64,000 nucleotides of DNA from Cutibacterium granulosum (GCF_900186975.1 NZ_LT906441.1:496001-560000), one strand, 5' to 3'; numbered from the stretch's first letter, positions 1-11,234 are shown. A program made the numbers and translations. The notes: generated by a model not told the origin, from the letters alone.

Positions 1-1
1 G

Positions 2-1069
2 CCCTCGGATGCCGGAAGTGGCGCCGAGCAGTCCGATGACCCGGCTGCGCACCTCAACCCCAAGTACACCTTCGACTCCTTCGTCATCGGATCGTCGAAC
101 CGGTTCGCCCATGCCGCCGCCGTGGCCGTGGCCGAGTCACCGGGTAAGTCGTACAACCCGTTGCTCATCTATGGCGGTTCGGGGCTCGGCAAGACGCATC
201 TGCTGCACGCCATCGGCTCCTACGTGCTCAGCTATTACCACAACGTGCGGGTGAAGTACGTCTCCACCGAGGAACTCACCAACGACTTCATCAACGCCAT
301 CGGCACCAATCGCACCGCAGAGTTCCGACGCGCATACCGCGACATCGACGTCCTGCTGGTTGACGACATCCAGTTCCTGGAGTCCAAGATCCAGACCCAG
401 GAGGAGTTCTTCCACACCTTCAACACCCTGCACAATGCGCAGAAGCAGATCGTCATGACCTCCGACCGACCCCCGAAGCTGTTGGAGGCCTTGGAACCGC
501 GGTTGCGCAGTCGCTTCGAGTGGGGTCTGCTCACCGACATCCAGCCGCCCGACCTGGAGACCCGGATAGCCATTCTGCAACGCAAGATCCAGGCTGAACG
601 GCTCACCGTCGGACCAGATGTGCTGGAGTTCATTGCCTCGCGCATCCAGACCAACATCCGTGAGCTGGAGGGTGCCCTCATCCGGGTGGCAGCTTTCGCG
701 AGCCTCAACGGCCAACAGGTGGATCTGTCGCTGGCCGAGGTCGTACTCAAGGATCTCATTCCCGAAGGCGGCGAGGCCCCGGTCACTGCCGACGGGATCA
801 TCACCGAGACGGCGAAGTACTTCTCGATCTCCCGTGATGATCTGCTGGGAACCTCGCGTGCCCAGACCTTGGTACGGGCTCGTCAGATAGCGATGTACCT
901 GTGCCGGGAACTCACCGATCTTTCCCTGCCCAAGATCGGCGACGAGTTCGGTGGCAAGGATCACACCACCGTCATGCACGCCGAACGCAAGATTCGGGCT
1001 CTGCTGGGGGAGAACCGCGAGATCTTCGATCAGGTGACCGAACTCACCAACCTCATCAAGACGTTCTGA
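2..1069 (+). CDS. dnaA: Chromosomal replication initiator DnaA, 5'-truncated by the window edge
   Basis: The reading frame is open from base 2 and gives 355 residues, so the N-terminal DnaB-interaction domain and part of the linker lie outside the window. The visible part starts with the conserved [16 protein letters not shown] segment that opens the AAA+ domain. Then come Walker A (GGSGLGKTH), Walker B (LLVDDIQFL), sensor 1 (IVMTSDRPP) and a sensor-2/lid segment ([12 protein letters not shown]). The C-terminal DNA-binding domain IV carries the DnaA signature around [20 protein letters not shown]. DnaA binds DnaA boxes, opens oriC and recruits the helicase. An internal ATG at 122 lies inside the AAA+ domain and is not the start. 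It is followed by the dnaA-dnaN spacer and dnaN, the usual actinobacterial order. Confidence 0.98.
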   Translation, partial: PSDAGSGAEQSDDPAAHLNPKYTFDSFVIGSSNRFAHAAAVAVAESPGKSYNPLLIYGGSGLGKTHLLHAIGSYVLSYYHNVRVKYVSTEELTNDFINAIGTNRTAEFRRAYRDIDVLLVDDIQFLESKIQTQEEFFHTFNTLHNAQKQIVMTSDRPPKLLEALEPRLRSRFEWGLLTDIQPPDLETRIAILQRKIQAERLTVGPDVLEFIASRIQTNIRELEGALIRVAAFASLNGQQVDLSLAEVVLKDLIPEGGEAPVTADGIITETAKYFSISRDDLLGTSRAQTLVRARQIAMYLCRELTDLSLPKIGDEFGGKDHTTVMHAERKIRALLGENREIFDQVTELTNLIKTF

Positions 1070-1505
1070 CTCACACGCATCCCGCCACCGTCGACACAGG
1101 ATGCACACACCCCCACACCTCGAGGTGAGGCGGTTTCCCCAACGAGACACCATCCCCACAATCCTGTGGAAAACCCGTGGAAACCCTGTGGACGGTCATA
1201 CACAGGCCAGCACCATCCACATCGTCACGGACTTTTCCCAAGCTCCCCCACCGACTTGTCCACCGCCTTAAAACCCATGTGACAAGGAGTTACGGTGGTT
1301 CTTCACAAAATTCACAACGGTTATGACGACGACTGGAGAGATACACGCAAAAAGGTCGTCCAAGGTAACGCCTGTGTGCAACTGCCCCAGCCAGCTGCGA
1401 GAATACGCAACCCTCAACCTTGGTTCCGATCCGATGGAGGAAACCGGATATGATCGCAGTAGCAAGCACCATCCGTGCACCAGTGACACTTCAGAGGGGA
1501 CATAC
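1070..1505. other. dnaA-dnaN spacer, candidate replication origin
   Basis: This 436-bp gap has no convincing gene. In Streptomyces and Mycobacterium the origin lies in this spacer. Several DnaA-box-like 9-mers are visible: TGTGGAAAA (1165-1173), CGTGGAAAC (1176-1184), TGTGGACGG (1187-1195), CCATCCACA (1213-1221) and TTGTCCACC (1256-1264). A less GC-rich stretch follows at about 1290-1325 and could be an unwinding element. None of the five is a perfect TTGTCCACA, so the assignment rests on position plus clustering of near matches. The dnaN promoter must also lie here. Confidence 0.6.
1493..1500 (+). promoter_or_regulatory. Ribosome binding site fixing the dnaN start
   Basis: AGAGGGGA lies 5 nt before the GTG at 1506. 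It supports that GTG over the ATG 183 nt upstream at 1323. Confidence 0.7.
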
Positions 1506-2666
1506 GTGAAAATTCGGCTCGAACGCGACGTGATGGCCGACGCCGTTGGGTGGGCTGCCCGTAGCCTGCCCACCCACCTCACCGTGCCCATCCTCGCCGG
1601 TCTGCTCATCACTGCCACCGAGGACGGCGTGACGATGTCCGGATCCGACAACGAGACCACCGCACAGATCACCCTGCCGGCCCAGGTGGAGGAACCTGGT
1701 CAGGTACTCGTGTCGGGCAAGTTGTTGGCAAGCATCGCCAAGGCCCTTCCGAACAAGCCGGTCGACATCACAGCGAATCCGGCATCGATGGAACTCGTGT
1801 GCGGGTCGGTGCACTTCACGCTGCAGGGTCTTCCGGTTGACGAGTACCCATCGCTGCCTCAGATGCCTGCCACCACTGGAACGGTGGACACGGCAATCTT
1901 CGCCAAGGCCGTCTCCCAGGTGTTCGTCGCTGCAGGCCGTGATGAACTGCTGCCCGTCTTCACCGGCATTCGCATGGAGATCGACGATGACAAGCTCTCC
2001 CTGCTCGCCACCGACCGCTATCGCATGGCCCTCAAGGAAATCACGTGGAATCCCAGCTCCACACAGATGGATGCTGCGGCCCTGGTACCAGCCAAGGTCC
2101 TCAACGAGACTGCTCGTTCCATGACCACCGGGGACCACGTGTCGATCAACCTTTCCGCTGCGGACACCGGTGACGGACTCGTCGGCTTCCAGGGGGACGG
2201 GGCTCATGGTCAGCGCCAGATGACGACCCGACTGCTCGACGGCGAGTTCCCCAAGGTACGTCACCTCATGGACATCAAGCCCACCCGTTCGGTACGGGTG
2301 CGTACCGACGCCCTCGTCGCCGCGGTCCGACGCGTCGCCTTGGTTGCCGAGCGCAACACCCCGCTGCGTATCGTCATCAATGACGACTCCATCTCCCTGT
2401 CGGCCGCCACCGGTGACCAGGCTCAGGCCTCCGAGGCCATCGAAGCCTCGGTAACCGATCACGTGGAGGGCGATCCCACGATCACCGCTGCCGGGTTCAA
2501 CCCGAACTACCTCTCCGACGCGCTGGGTGCCTTGGACACCCCCTACGTCCACTTCTCGTTCACTGCCCCTGGCAAACCATGTCTGGTTGCTGGTCTCAAC
2601 GAGATCGACGGTGAGATCGAGCAGGACTACAAACACGTCATCATGCTCATGAGGTTGCCCAACTGA
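1506..2666 (+). CDS. dnaN: DNA polymerase III beta subunit (sliding clamp)
   Basis: The clamp encircles DNA and tethers the replicative polymerase. The 386-residue product begins VKIRLERDVMADAVGWAARS, a typical clamp start, and ends with the usual MLMRLPN tail. The three clamp subdomains fill the whole length. The frame is open back to an ATG at 1323, but that would add 61 residues with no clamp similarity. The GTG at 1506 has a good Shine-Dalgarno and gives the family length, so it is preferred. recF follows after 25 nt and is probably co-transcribed. Confidence 0.96.
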   Translation: MKIRLERDVMADAVGWAARSLPTHLTVPILAGLLITATEDGVTMSGSDNETTAQITLPAQVEEPGQVLVSGKLLASIAKALPNKPVDITANPASMELVCGSVHFTLQGLPVDEYPSLPQMPATTGTVDTAIFAKAVSQVFVAAGRDELLPVFTGIRMEIDDDKLSLLATDRYRMALKEITWNPSSTQMDAAALVPAKVLNETARSMTTGDHVSINLSAADTGDGLVGFQGDGAHGQRQMTTRLLDGEFPKVRHLMDIKPTRSVRVRTDALVAAVRRVALVAERNTPLRIVINDDSISLSAATGDQAQASEAIEASVTDHVEGDPTITAAGFNPNYLSDALGALDTPYVHFSFTAPGKPCLVAGLNEIDGEIEQDYKHVIMLMRLPN

Positions 2667-2691
2667 GGCGATCGGCAGGCTACGAGAAAGC

Positions 2692-3879
2692 GTGTATGTT
2701 GCCGAGCTGGGACTGGTGGACTTCCGGTCCTACGTGCGTTCCGCCATCACACTGCAACCAGGTGTGACGTCGTTCATCGGCTCCAACGGGCAGGGCAAGA
2801 CGAACCTCGTCGAGGCCATCGAGTACCTGTCCACCCTGTCGTCGCACCGCGTGAGCAACGACGTCCCACTCATCCGGCTGGGAGCCCGACAGGCCATCGT
2901 GCGCGCCCGTGTGCGGGCCGGAAGTGATGACCTGCGATCCCTACTGCTGGAGGTGGAGATCAACTCCGGGCGGGCCAACCGAACCCGAATCAATCGGGCG
3001 AGGACACAGCGCACCCGTGATCTTCTCGGGGTGCTGCGCACCGTCGTCTTCAGTCCCAACGATCTGTCGATCGTACGAGGGGATCCATCGGATCGACGTC
3101 ATTTCCTCGACGGCCTGGTCATCACCCGCTGGCCCCGGATGGCCGGGGTCAAGGCTGATTACGAGCGCATCCTCAGACAGCGTAATGTTCTGCTGAAATC
3201 CCTTGCCGGGCGAGGTGCCTCTGCCGGCGGTGAGGCGGGAGCGACCCTGGAGATCTGGGACGAACAGTTGGCAACGATCGGCGCCGAACTGCTCTCCGCG
3301 CGGTTGGACACCCTGAGTTCCCTCATGCCGCTGGCCGCGAAGGCCTATGGAGACATCGCTCCCGTCAATGACCTCACCACTGTCCAGTACCGGTCAACGA
3401 TCGATCTGAGCGATCTGTGGTCACCTCCGCAGGCAGACACCCCGAGCGATCCGGTGGATCGGGCTGCTCTCACCGAGCGATTTCGAGATGCCCTGTCGGC
3501 TCGTCGCAAGGACGAACTCGTCCGAGGGGTGACGTTGGCCGGCCCGCACCGTGACGACGTCGTCCTGCACATCGGTCAGCTCCCGGCCAAGGGCTATGCC
3601 TCCCACGGTGAGTCGTGGTCGCTGGCACTCGCTCTGCGGCTCGGATCCTTCGAGCTGTTGCGTGCTGACGGCATCGAGCCGGTACTCGTTCTTGACGACG
3701 TCTTCGCCGAGCTCGACAGTACTCGACGGGATCGACTTGCCGGTTCCATCGTCGATGCCGATCAGGTGCTCGTCACCACGGCCGTTGCCTCCGACGTGCC
3801 TGAGGTACTGCACGGGGCGAGGTTCGACGTGGGCGGTGGCAACGTCATGGCCCACGAGGAGGTGCTCGATGAACGGTGA
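2692..3879 (+). CDS. recF: DNA replication and repair protein RecF
   Basis: RecF is an SMC/ABC-like ATPase that helps load RecA onto gapped DNA in complex with RecO and RecR. The 395-residue product starts with MYVAELGLVDFRSY (GTG start), typical of RecF. It carries Walker A (GSNGQGKTNLVEAI) near residues 31-44, a signature region near GESWSLALALRL, and Walker B/D-loop VLVLDDVFAELD near the C-terminus. Length matches the family. The stop codon lies inside the first codons of the DUF721 gene, so the two are probably translationally coupled. Confidence 0.96.
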   Translation: MYVAELGLVDFRSYVRSAITLQPGVTSFIGSNGQGKTNLVEAIEYLSTLSSHRVSNDVPLIRLGARQAIVRARVRAGSDDLRSLLLEVEINSGRANRTRINRARTQRTRDLLGVLRTVVFSPNDLSIVRGDPSDRRHFLDGLVITRWPRMAGVKADYERILRQRNVLLKSLAGRGASAGGEAGATLEIWDEQLATIGAELLSARLDTLSSLMPLAAKAYGDIAPVNDLTTVQYRSTIDLSDLWSPPQADTPSDPVDRAALTERFRDALSARRKDELVRGVTLAGPHRDDVVLHIGQLPAKGYASHGESWSLALALRLGSFELLRADGIEPVLVLDDVFAELDSTRRDRLAGSIVDADQVLVTTAVASDVPEVLHGARFDVGGGNVMAHEEVLDER

Positions 3880-4651
3880 CCTCCCGTCGCACGGGGATGC
3901 CGACATGCCGTCCCGACCAGGACGTCTGCCACCTCGGCGGGGACGTTCCCAGTCGGGACAACATGACGGTTCGTCCCCTGGTGACGCTGATTCTCGCAGG
4001 GAACCGGCGTCTGCCGAGCCATCCCGTTCCGGACGGGCCGATCGTCGCCGGATCGTCTCGGAGACGGTGAGCGAGCAGGATCAACAGGTCGACACCGAGC
4101 ACAGTGATGACGGTCTCGACCTAGCCCAGAGCACTGCTCGCGCGGCTCGCGGCGATCCAGCTGGTGCTCCTCGGCCTCGCACCGGTGCTCTGCCCGATTC
4201 CCAAGTGCAGTTGCCGGCCCCACGTGGCATACGTAGTCCTCGTAGACGCCGCAGTCGCGTCCACCATGCCACCTGGTCCGGGCCCGGACCCGATCGTCGT
4301 GACCCCGTGCCATTGGGAGACGCGATCGACAAGCTCATTCGGTCCCGCGGCTGGTCGACCCAGGTGAGTTTGCGTCAGGTGCTCGACAACTGGGAGAAGC
4401 TCGTGGGCCCGGCCAATGCCGCCCACTCCACGCCGGTGTCCTACACCAAGACCGTGCTCACCGTGCGCACCGATGCCACCGTGTGGGCCACGAGCATGCG
4501 CATGATCGCCCCCAATCTCGTCGCCGAACTCAATCGGCGGCTGGGACAGGGTACGGTGACACGTGTCGTCATCGAAGGACCGAGCGCACCGAGCTGGAAA
4601 CATGGTCCACGATCGGTGCCGGGTAGAGGACCACGCGACACCTATGGATGA
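3869..4651 (+). CDS. dciA: DUF721 (DciA-type) replicative helicase loader protein
   Basis: DciA-family proteins (DUF721) interact with the replicative helicase DnaB in bacteria that lack DnaC/DnaI. They commonly sit beside recF and gyrB in actinobacteria. The start ATG at 3869 overlaps the recF stop by 11 nt and gives 260 residues. About 150 N-terminal residues are low-complexity, rich in Arg, Ser, Asp and Pro, and look disordered. The folded DUF721 domain occupies the C-terminal ~100 residues, from PLGDAIDKLIRSRGWSTQVS through WEKLVGP and VWATSMRMIAPNLVAELN. The frame extends further upstream inside recF, but those residues are a shadow. DciA membership is inferred from the domain and position. 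Confidence 0.85.
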   Translation: MNGDLPSHGDADMPSRPGRLPPRRGRSQSGQHDGSSPGDADSRREPASAEPSRSGRADRRRIVSETVSEQDQQVDTEHSDDGLDLAQSTARAARGDPAGAPRPRTGALPDSQVQLPAPRGIRSPRRRRSRVHHATWSGPGPDRRDPVPLGDAIDKLIRSRGWSTQVSLRQVLDNWEKLVGPANAAHSTPVSYTKTVLTVRTDATVWATSMRMIAPNLVAELNRRLGQGTVTRVVIEGPSAPSWKHGPRSVPGRGPRDTYG

Positions 4652-4784
4652 TGCAACACTGATGGTGTGCACGGCACTCGTGGCATGGGTCCGGGTGACC
4701 AGTGCATACAATGAATACGTCACGGCCACGGTGCGTCAGTGAATTGGCATGACACACCTGACACCAACATGATGGGATCATCTC

Positions 4785-6065
4785 ATGCACGTCGTCACCG
4801 GACAGGTTCAGCACTACGACTGGGGGACCACCGCCGAGATCCCACGTCTGCTGGGTGTGGAGTCCGATGGACGTCCGTGGGCCGAGTACTGGTTGGGTGC
4901 CCATCCCAAGGCACCCTCCGTGCTGGCGGACGGCTGCCACGTCAATGGAGCCGACCGTGCCGACGGTGGACAGCCCCTGGATCGTTGGCTTGCCGAGCAC
5001 CCCGACCAGCTTGGCCAGGCCAGCCGTGAGGTCTTTGGTGACAGACTGTCCTTCCTGCTCAAGATATTGTCGGCAGAACAGCCACTGAGCATTCAGGCCC
5101 ATCCGTCACGTACCCAGGCTCAGATGGGTTTTGCCCAGGAAAATGCTGCTGGGGTGCCCATCGATGATCCGCTTCGCCTCTATCGCGACGACTGGCCCAA
5201 ACCCGAGATGATCGTCGCCCTCACCGAGTTCCATGCCCTGTACGGTTTCCGGGACCCCCACGCATCACGCCGAATGCTGGCCGTTTTCGACGCCGTGGAT
5301 GGTTTCCCCGGCCTCGTCGCGCCTCTGGAGGATCCAGGATCTGAGGGAATCGCTGCAGTACTGACGTCCTGTCTGCAGCCCGATGAGCAAAACCGACGGG
5401 TCATCGCCGACATGATCGCCGCGGCACACGATCTCGTCCAGGACAACGACCCGCCATCTGGGCAGGGAAAAGTGCCACAGCTGGCCCGCACTGCCGTCGA
5501 ACTTGATCGGGCTCACCCCGGTGATCCCTCCATCCTTGCCGCATTGCTCATGAACCGGGTGCATCTGCGCCCCGGGGAGAGCCTGTTCCTCGGTGCGGGC
5601 ACCATGCATGCGTATCTGCACGGTACCGGGATCGAGATCATGGCGAGTTCGGACAATGTGTTGCGCGGTGGCCTCACCTCCAAACACATTGACGTGCCTG
5701 CCCTGCTCGATCAGGCAGACCTCACGGCGACGTCCGTCGAACCGTGGCGTCCGCAACAACTGCCCGGTGGTCTCCAGCACTACCGGACGCCGTTTCCAGA
5801 ATTCACCCTGTGGCGGTTGGGGGAATGCGTGGAGACAGACCTGCCGGCCACCGGTCTTGGCCGGATCCTCCTCGTCCTGGACGGCCGAATGAGCCTCACC
5901 ACCTCAGCTGGTGTGACAAGCAATGACACCAGTGCTGAGGTGACCCAGGTGCGGGCCGGGCAGGCTGTCTGGATCAGTGCCGGGCAGCAGGTACACGTCA
6001 CTGGCTCCGCGGTGGGTTTCCTTGCGGCCCCCGGAGTCGGTCAGGAGTTCCCCGACGAGCTGTGA
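4785..6065 (+). CDS. manA: Mannose-6-phosphate isomerase, class I
   Basis: ManA is a zinc enzyme that interconverts mannose-6-phosphate and fructose-6-phosphate, linking glycolysis to GDP-mannose supply. The 426-residue protein begins with the diagnostic VTGQVQHYDWGTTAEIP and AEYWLGAHPKAPS. It contains the metal-binding LSIQAHPSRTQAQMGF segment, the DDWPKPEMIVAL segment with its acidic ligand, and the active-site stretch GIEIMASSDNVLRGGLTSKH. Length and motif order fit the class I (cupin) family. It stands alone between dciA and gyrB, with a 133-bp upstream gap. A TACAAT at 4707-4712 could serve as a -10 element but has no clear -35. Confidence 0.93.
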   Translation: MHVVTGQVQHYDWGTTAEIPRLLGVESDGRPWAEYWLGAHPKAPSVLADGCHVNGADRADGGQPLDRWLAEHPDQLGQASREVFGDRLSFLLKILSAEQPLSIQAHPSRTQAQMGFAQENAAGVPIDDPLRLYRDDWPKPEMIVALTEFHALYGFRDPHASRRMLAVFDAVDGFPGLVAPLEDPGSEGIAAVLTSCLQPDEQNRRVIADMIAAAHDLVQDNDPPSGQGKVPQLARTAVELDRAHPGDPSILAALLMNRVHLRPGESLFLGAGTMHAYLHGTGIEIMASSDNVLRGGLTSKHIDVPALLDQADLTATSVEPWRPQQLPGGLQHYRTPFPEFTLWRLGECVETDLPATGLGRILLVLDGRMSLTTSAGVTSNDTSAEVTQVRAGQAVWISAGQQVHVTGSAVGFLAAPGVGQEFPDEL

Positions 6066-6409
6066 CGTCGGGAGAACACACGTAGACCATGCCTGCGACT
6101 GTCGCACGCACCAGAGGAACTTTTCGTTTCTGAGCAATGCAGAGGTGATGGCTGATCCCCGGGACTGGGTCGAGGGTGGCGGCGGTGCAAAGGCACCTGA
6201 CGCGTCTCTCACGGCTGATCGATGTGGAATCCACGCCGATTCGGCGCGGGCCACCACAGGAATTGGCCCGATCTGGGGTAGACTGTCTCCGTTAGTCCAT
6301 GAACTCGAAGGGGCATGTGTGCACGACGTCGAACGACCGTGCCGTCCCCATCGAGTCGCGGGAATCGGATCCATCCCGGACCCGATCACTCAACAGGAGC
6401 GCATTGTCC
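6066..6409 (+). other. manA-gyrB intergenic region (gyrB leader)
   Basis: No gene is supported here. The gyrB frame is open back to an ATG at 6299, but the extra 37 residues are low-complexity and that ATG has no ribosome site. A TAGACT at 6279-6284 is a possible -10 for gyrB, without a recognisable -35 at the right distance. Confidence 0.4.
6395..6399 (+). promoter_or_regulatory. Ribosome binding site fixing the gyrB start
   Basis: AGGAG lies 10 nt before the GTG at 6410. This favours that GTG over the in-frame ATG at 6299. Confidence 0.55.
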
Positions 6410-8473
6410 GTGAGCCAGCCGTCATCATCTGAATCCCAGTCTGCTCTTTCCTCCGTCGAGGATTTGCAGGGGGAATCCACCGTCCACGCAGACGAGCCTC
6501 CCACCGAGGCCACTCCCTCACTGGTCGACGGTACCTACGATGCCGGGCAGATCACCGTGCTGGAAGGACTCGAGGCGGTTCGCAAGCGTCCCGGCATGTA
6601 CATCGGGTCCACCGGTGAGCGCGGCCTGCACCACTTGGTCTACGAGATCGTCGACAACTCCGTTGACGAGGCCTTGGCGGGCTACTGCAACTCCATCGAG
6701 GTCGAACTGCTGGACGACGGACGCTGCCAAGTGAGTGACGACGGTCGTGGCATCCCGGTCAAGGAGCACCCCGTCGAACACATCCCCACTGTCACCCTGG
6801 TGCTCACCGTGCTGCACGCCGGTGGCAAGTTCGGTGACGGCGGGTACAAGGTCTCCGGTGGTCTGCACGGTGTGGGTTCCTCGGTCGTCAATGCCCTGTC
6901 GAGCACATTCGTCGTCGAGGTGTTCCGCGACGGGTACCACTGGCGTCAGTCCTTCACCCTTGGCGTGCCCGACGGGCCCCTGGAGCAGCTGGAGGAGACC
7001 GAGGCCACCGGTACGACGATCACCTTCGAACCCTCGGCCGACATCTTCGACACCACCGTCTTCGACTACGAGACCCTGGCGGCCCGATTCCGCGAGATGG
7101 CCTTCCTCAACAAGGGGCTGCGCATCAGCCTGCGTGACCTGCGGGATGGACACGTCGACGAGGACGGTGCGGCCCTGCACGACGAATTCCATTACGCAGA
7201 TGGGTTGCAGGACTATGTCACGTTCCTCATCGGGACCAAGGACGTCATCAACCCCACGATCATCAGTCTGGAGGCTCACCGTCCCGAGGAGGGGATGGGG
7301 CTGGAGATCGCGATGCAGTGGAACACGTCGTACGCCACCAGCGTGCACACCTTTGCCAACACCATCAACACCATCGAGGGCGGTACCCACGAGGAGGGCT
7401 TCCGCGCCGCACTCACCAGTGTCGTCAACCGCTGGGGCGAGAGCTGGGGCATGATCAAGAAACGCGAGGATCGCGTCTCCGGTGACGACATCCGTGAGGG
7501 ACTCACGGCGATCGTCTCCATCAAGCTCACCGAGCCGCAGTTCGAGGGACAGACGAAGACCAAGCTGGGCAACACTGAGGCGCGGTCCTTCGTGCAGAAG
7601 GTGCTCTACGAGAAACTCTCCGACTGGTTCGAGCAGAACCCCAAGGAGGGCAAGCTCATCATCACCAAGTCCCAGGCGGCTGCCCAGGCTCGTGTTGCCG
7701 CTCGCAAGGCACGTGACATGGCCCGCAACCGCAAGGGTCTGCTCGGATCGACGTCCCTGCCGGGCAAACTCAAGGACTGCTCCTCGACCAATCCCGAGGA
7801 GTGTGAGATCTTCATCGTGGAGGGTGACTCCGCCGGTGGCTCTGCCTCCCAGGGCCGTGATCCACGCATCCAGGCGATCCTGCCGATGCGAGGAAAGATC
7901 CTCAACGTCGAGAAGGCCCGGGTGGATCGGGCCCTCAACTCCGAGACGATCGAGTCGATCATCAATGCGCTGGGTACTGGCGTGCACGAGGAATTCGACC
8001 TTGACAAGCTGCGGTACCACAAGATCATCCTCATGGCGGACGCCGACGTCGACGGTGCGCACATCCGTACCCTGCTGCTCACCCTGCTGTTCCGGTTCAT
8101 GCGCCCGGTCATCGAGGCCGGTCACGTCTACCTGGCCCAGCCCCCGCTGTTCCGACTGCGCTGGACCAACGCTCCGCACGAGTTGGCCTACTCCGACGAG
8201 GAACGCGATCTGTTGCGTACCGACGGCCTGGAGCACGGCAAGAAGCTGCCGCAGGTCAACCCGATCCAGCGCTACAAGGGCTTGGGTGAGATGGACGCCG
8301 AGGATCTGTGGGACACCACGATGGACCCGGACAAGCGGCTGCTGCTCCAGGTGACCTTGGAGGACGCTGCCATGGCCGATCAGATGTTCTCCGTCCTCAT
8401 GGGCGAGGACGTCCAACAGCGCCGGTCGTTCATCCAGCGCAATGCCAAGGACGTGCGTTTCCTCGACATCTGA
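6410..8473 (+). CDS. gyrB: DNA gyrase subunit B
   Basis: GyrB is the ATPase subunit of DNA gyrase and forms the A2B2 heterotetramer that introduces negative supercoils. The 687-residue protein has a short Ser/Glu-rich N-terminal tail, then the GHKL ATPase domain ([47 protein letters not shown]). The transducer domain and the TOPRIM domain follow ([17 protein letters not shown] and [18 protein letters not shown]), and the C-terminal tail contains [14 protein letters not shown]. The start was chosen at the GTG with AGGAG upstream. gyrA follows after 61 nt. Confidence 0.97.
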   Translation: MSQPSSSESQSALSSVEDLQGESTVHADEPPTEATPSLVDGTYDAGQITVLEGLEAVRKRPGMYIGSTGERGLHHLVYEIVDNSVDEALAGYCNSIEVELLDDGRCQVSDDGRGIPVKEHPVEHIPTVTLVLTVLHAGGKFGDGGYKVSGGLHGVGSSVVNALSSTFVVEVFRDGYHWRQSFTLGVPDGPLEQLEETEATGTTITFEPSADIFDTTVFDYETLAARFREMAFLNKGLRISLRDLRDGHVDEDGAALHDEFHYADGLQDYVTFLIGTKDVINPTIISLEAHRPEEGMGLEIAMQWNTSYATSVHTFANTINTIEGGTHEEGFRAALTSVVNRWGESWGMIKKREDRVSGDDIREGLTAIVSIKLTEPQFEGQTKTKLGNTEARSFVQKVLYEKLSDWFEQNPKEGKLIITKSQAAAQARVAARKARDMARNRKGLLGSTSLPGKLKDCSSTNPEECEIFIVEGDSAGGSASQGRDPRIQAILPMRGKILNVEKARVDRALNSETIESIINALGTGVHEEFDLDKLRYHKIILMADADVDGAHIRTLLLTLLFRFMRPVIEAGHVYLAQPPLFRLRWTNAPHELAYSDEERDLLRTDGLEHGKKLPQVNPIQRYKGLGEMDAEDLWDTTMDPDKRLLLQVTLEDAAMADQMFSVLMGEDVQQRRSFIQRNAKDVRFLDI

Positions 8474-8534
8474 GGACGCCCGAACGTCTGGTATCGACTT
8501 CTTTCGAATGATTTTCGTGAATTGAGGATTCTGC

Positions 8535-11234
8535 ATGGCTGATGACCACAGCTCCAACGAGCAGCTTGCGGCTGACGACCAAGGTCTGGTGACCGGTCGC
8601 CACGTCGGCATCCGGCCGGTCGAGATTCGTGACGAGATCCAGAACGCCTACCTCGACTACGCCATGAGTGTCATCGTCGGGCGAGCCCTCCCCGACGTGC
8701 GAGACGGCCTCAAACCAGTGCACCGTCGCGTCATCTACGCCATGTACGACGGTGGGTACCGTCCCGATCGCGGCTGGAACAAGTGCTCCCGTGTCGTTGG
8801 TGACGTCATGGGCAAATACCATCCGCACGGCGACTCGGCCATCTACGACACCTTGGTGCGTCTGGCCCAGCCGTGGGCGATGCGCTACAAGCTGGTGCAG
8901 GGCCAGGGCAACTTCGGGTCCCAGGGCAATGACGGTGCCGCCGCCATGCGATACACCGAGTGCAAGATGGCGCCGCTGGCCATGGAGATGGTTCGCGACA
9001 TCGACCAGGACACCGTCGACTTCCAGCCCAACTACGACAACAAGGAGACCGAGCCGGTCGTCCTGCCGGCCAGGTTCCCGAACCTGCTCGTCAACGGTTC
9101 CTCGGGCATCGCGGTGGGTATGGCCACCAACATCCCGACCCACAACCTGCGTGAGGTCAACGAGGCCGTGCAGTGGTCCTTGGCCCATCCCGACGCCTCC
9201 GACGAGGAGTTGCTCGAGGCGGCCATGCACCGCGTCAAGGGGCCGGACTTCCCCGGCGGGGCCCTCATCGTGGGACGTCAGGGCATCGAGGACGCCTACC
9301 GCACCGGCCGTGGCTCGGTGACGATGCGCGCCGTCATCGACATGGAGGAGGACAGGAAGGGGCGCCAGTGCCTGGTCGTCACCGAATTGCCCTACATGTG
9401 CAACCCCGACAACCTCGCCACCAAGATCGCCGATCTGGTGAACTCCGGTCGCATCAACGGCATCGCCGACATTCGGGACGACTCCTCGGCGCGTACCGGC
9501 CAGCGGCTCGTCATCGTCCTCAAACGTGACGCACAGCCTCGCGTCGTCATGAACAACCTCTACAAGCACACGGGCCTGCAGGACACCTTCGGCTGCAACA
9601 TGCTGGCGCTGGTCGACAACGTTCCGCGCACCCTGCGGCTGGACCAGTTCATCAGCTACTGGATCGACCACCAGATGGAGGTCATCCGCAGGCGCACCGA
9701 GTATCGTCTGGCCCAGGCCGAGAAGGACGCCCACATCCAGCGGGCCCTCGTCAAGGCCCTCGACATGCTCGACGAGGTCATCGCGCTCATCCGTCGCTCC
9801 CCGAACACCGAGGAGGCGAACCTGGGTCTGCAGAAGCTGTTGGAGATTGACGAGATCCAGGCGCGCGCCATCCTCGACATGCAGCTGCGTCGTCTGGCCG
9901 CCCTGGAGCGTCAGAAGATCATCGACCGGCTCAACGAGCTGGAACGGCTCATCGCCGACTACCAGGCGATCCTCGCCAGTGAGGACCGTCAGCGCAAGAT
10001 CATCTCGACCGAGCTGGCCGAGATCGTCGAGAAGTACGGTGACGAGCGTCGCACCCGCATCATCGCCGCCGACGGGGACTTCTCCGAGGAGGACTTCATC
10101 CCCGACGACGACGTCGTCGTCACCATCACCCGCGGTGGCTACGCCAAACGCACCCGTACCGACCTGTACCGGCTGCAGAAGCGTGGTGGCAAGGGAGTTC
10201 GCGGAGCCAGCCTGCGCGCCGACGATGAGGTGGCCCAGTTGTTCACCACGACGAACCACCAGTGGATCCTGTTCTTCACGAACATGGGGCGGGTGTACCG
10301 CACCAAGGTGTGGCAGCTGCCCGAGGCCAGTCGGGATGCCAGGGGCGGTCACGTCGCCGGGCTGCTGAGTTTCCTCCCCGAGGAGCACATCACCCGTGTC
10401 ATGACCCTGCGCTCCTACGACGACGCGAAGTATCTGCTGCTCGCGACTCGAGCCGGTCTGGTGAAGAAGACCCAGCTGACGGCCTACGACTCGTCGCGTC
10501 AGGCCGGCGTCATCGCCATCAACTTCCGCACCGATGACGATGAGCTCATCGGGGCCGAGCTGTGCGGACCAGACGACGACGTGCTGCTCATCAGTCGCAA
10601 GGGTCAGGCGATCCGGTTTGGCGCCGACGACGAGCAGTTGCGTCCGATGGGACGAGCCACCTCCGGGGTCACCGGAATGAAGTTTCGTGGCGACGACGAG
10701 CTGTTGTCCATGTCGGTCATCGAGGTTGGTACCGACGAGGACGAGCGGTTCGTCTTCACCGCCACCGATGGTGGTTATGCCAAACGCACCTTGGTGAGTG
10801 AGTACCGTCGTCAGGGACGTGGCGGCCTGGGCATCAAGGCGATGGCACTGTCGGAGGATCGCGGTTCACTGGTCGGTGGTCTCGTCGTCCAGGAGGCCGA
10901 CGAGGTCATTGCCATTCGCACCTCTGGCCAGCTCACTCGTTCGGCCGTCGCGGAGGTACCGGTCAAGGGACGCTCCACCATGGGGGTGAAATTCGTCAGC
11001 GTTCGTGGCAAGGACGCCGTCTCGATCATCGCTCTCAACCCTGAGCACGAGGAATCAGACGACGACACCCAGCCCAACCACGACGAGATGAGGATCATCA
11101 CCGAGAGCGGTGGTGAGTCCGCAGCTCGCGATGGTGTGTCAGACGCGGACGTGAGCACTGATGGGAGCACAGCAGGTACCGTAGTCTCAGATGAGGCATC
11201 GGACGATGCTGGTGAGCACGGCGAGCAGGCCTGA
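8535..11234 (+). CDS. gyrA: DNA gyrase subunit A
   Basis: GyrA is the DNA cleavage and rejoining subunit of gyrase. The 899-residue protein has the breakage-reunion domain with the catalytic tyrosine at residue 140 ([10 protein letters not shown]). The quinolone-resistance region reads [15 protein letters not shown], with Ser101 and Asp105 at the positions of E. coli Ser83 and Asp87; both are the susceptible-type residues. The C-terminal half has beta-pinwheel repeats with the GyrA box ([10 protein letters not shown]). The last ~60 residues are an acidic Ser/Asp/Glu-rich tail. ATG at 8535 is preceded by GAGGAT. Confidence 0.98.
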   Translation: MADDHSSNEQLAADDQGLVTGRHVGIRPVEIRDEIQNAYLDYAMSVIVGRALPDVRDGLKPVHRRVIYAMYDGGYRPDRGWNKCSRVVGDVMGKYHPHGDSAIYDTLVRLAQPWAMRYKLVQGQGNFGSQGNDGAAAMRYTECKMAPLAMEMVRDIDQDTVDFQPNYDNKETEPVVLPARFPNLLVNGSSGIAVGMATNIPTHNLREVNEAVQWSLAHPDASDEELLEAAMHRVKGPDFPGGALIVGRQGIEDAYRTGRGSVTMRAVIDMEEDRKGRQCLVVTELPYMCNPDNLATKIADLVNSGRINGIADIRDDSSARTGQRLVIVLKRDAQPRVVMNNLYKHTGLQDTFGCNMLALVDNVPRTLRLDQFISYWIDHQMEVIRRRTEYRLAQAEKDAHIQRALVKALDMLDEVIALIRRSPNTEEANLGLQKLLEIDEIQARAILDMQLRRLAALERQKIIDRLNELERLIADYQAILASEDRQRKIISTELAEIVEKYGDERRTRIIAADGDFSEEDFIPDDDVVVTITRGGYAKRTRTDLYRLQKRGGKGVRGASLRADDEVAQLFTTTNHQWILFFTNMGRVYRTKVWQLPEASRDARGGHVAGLLSFLPEEHITRVMTLRSYDDAKYLLLATRAGLVKKTQLTAYDSSRQAGVIAINFRTDDDELIGAELCGPDDDVLLISRKGQAIRFGADDEQLRPMGRATSGVTGMKFRGDDELLSMSVIEVGTDEDERFVFTATDGGYAKRTLVSEYRRQGRGGLGIKAMALSEDRGSLVGGLVVQEADEVIAIRTSGQLTRSAVAEVPVKGRSTMGVKFVSVRGKDAVSIIALNPEHEESDDDTQPNHDEMRIITESGGESAARDGVSDADVSTDGSTAGTVVSDEASDDAGEHGEQA

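Noticed and set aside
137-1159. 340-codon minus-strand frame over dnaA
   Set aside because: It is antisense to a complete DnaA sequence and has no recognisable motif; high-GC DNA gives long antisense frames.
1323-1505. 61-codon N-terminal extension of dnaN
   Set aside because: No clamp similarity, and the GTG at 1506 has a better ribosome site and gives the family length.
6299-6409. 37-codon extension of gyrB
   Set aside because: Low-complexity, no ribosome site before its ATG; the GTG at 6410 has AGGAG upstream.
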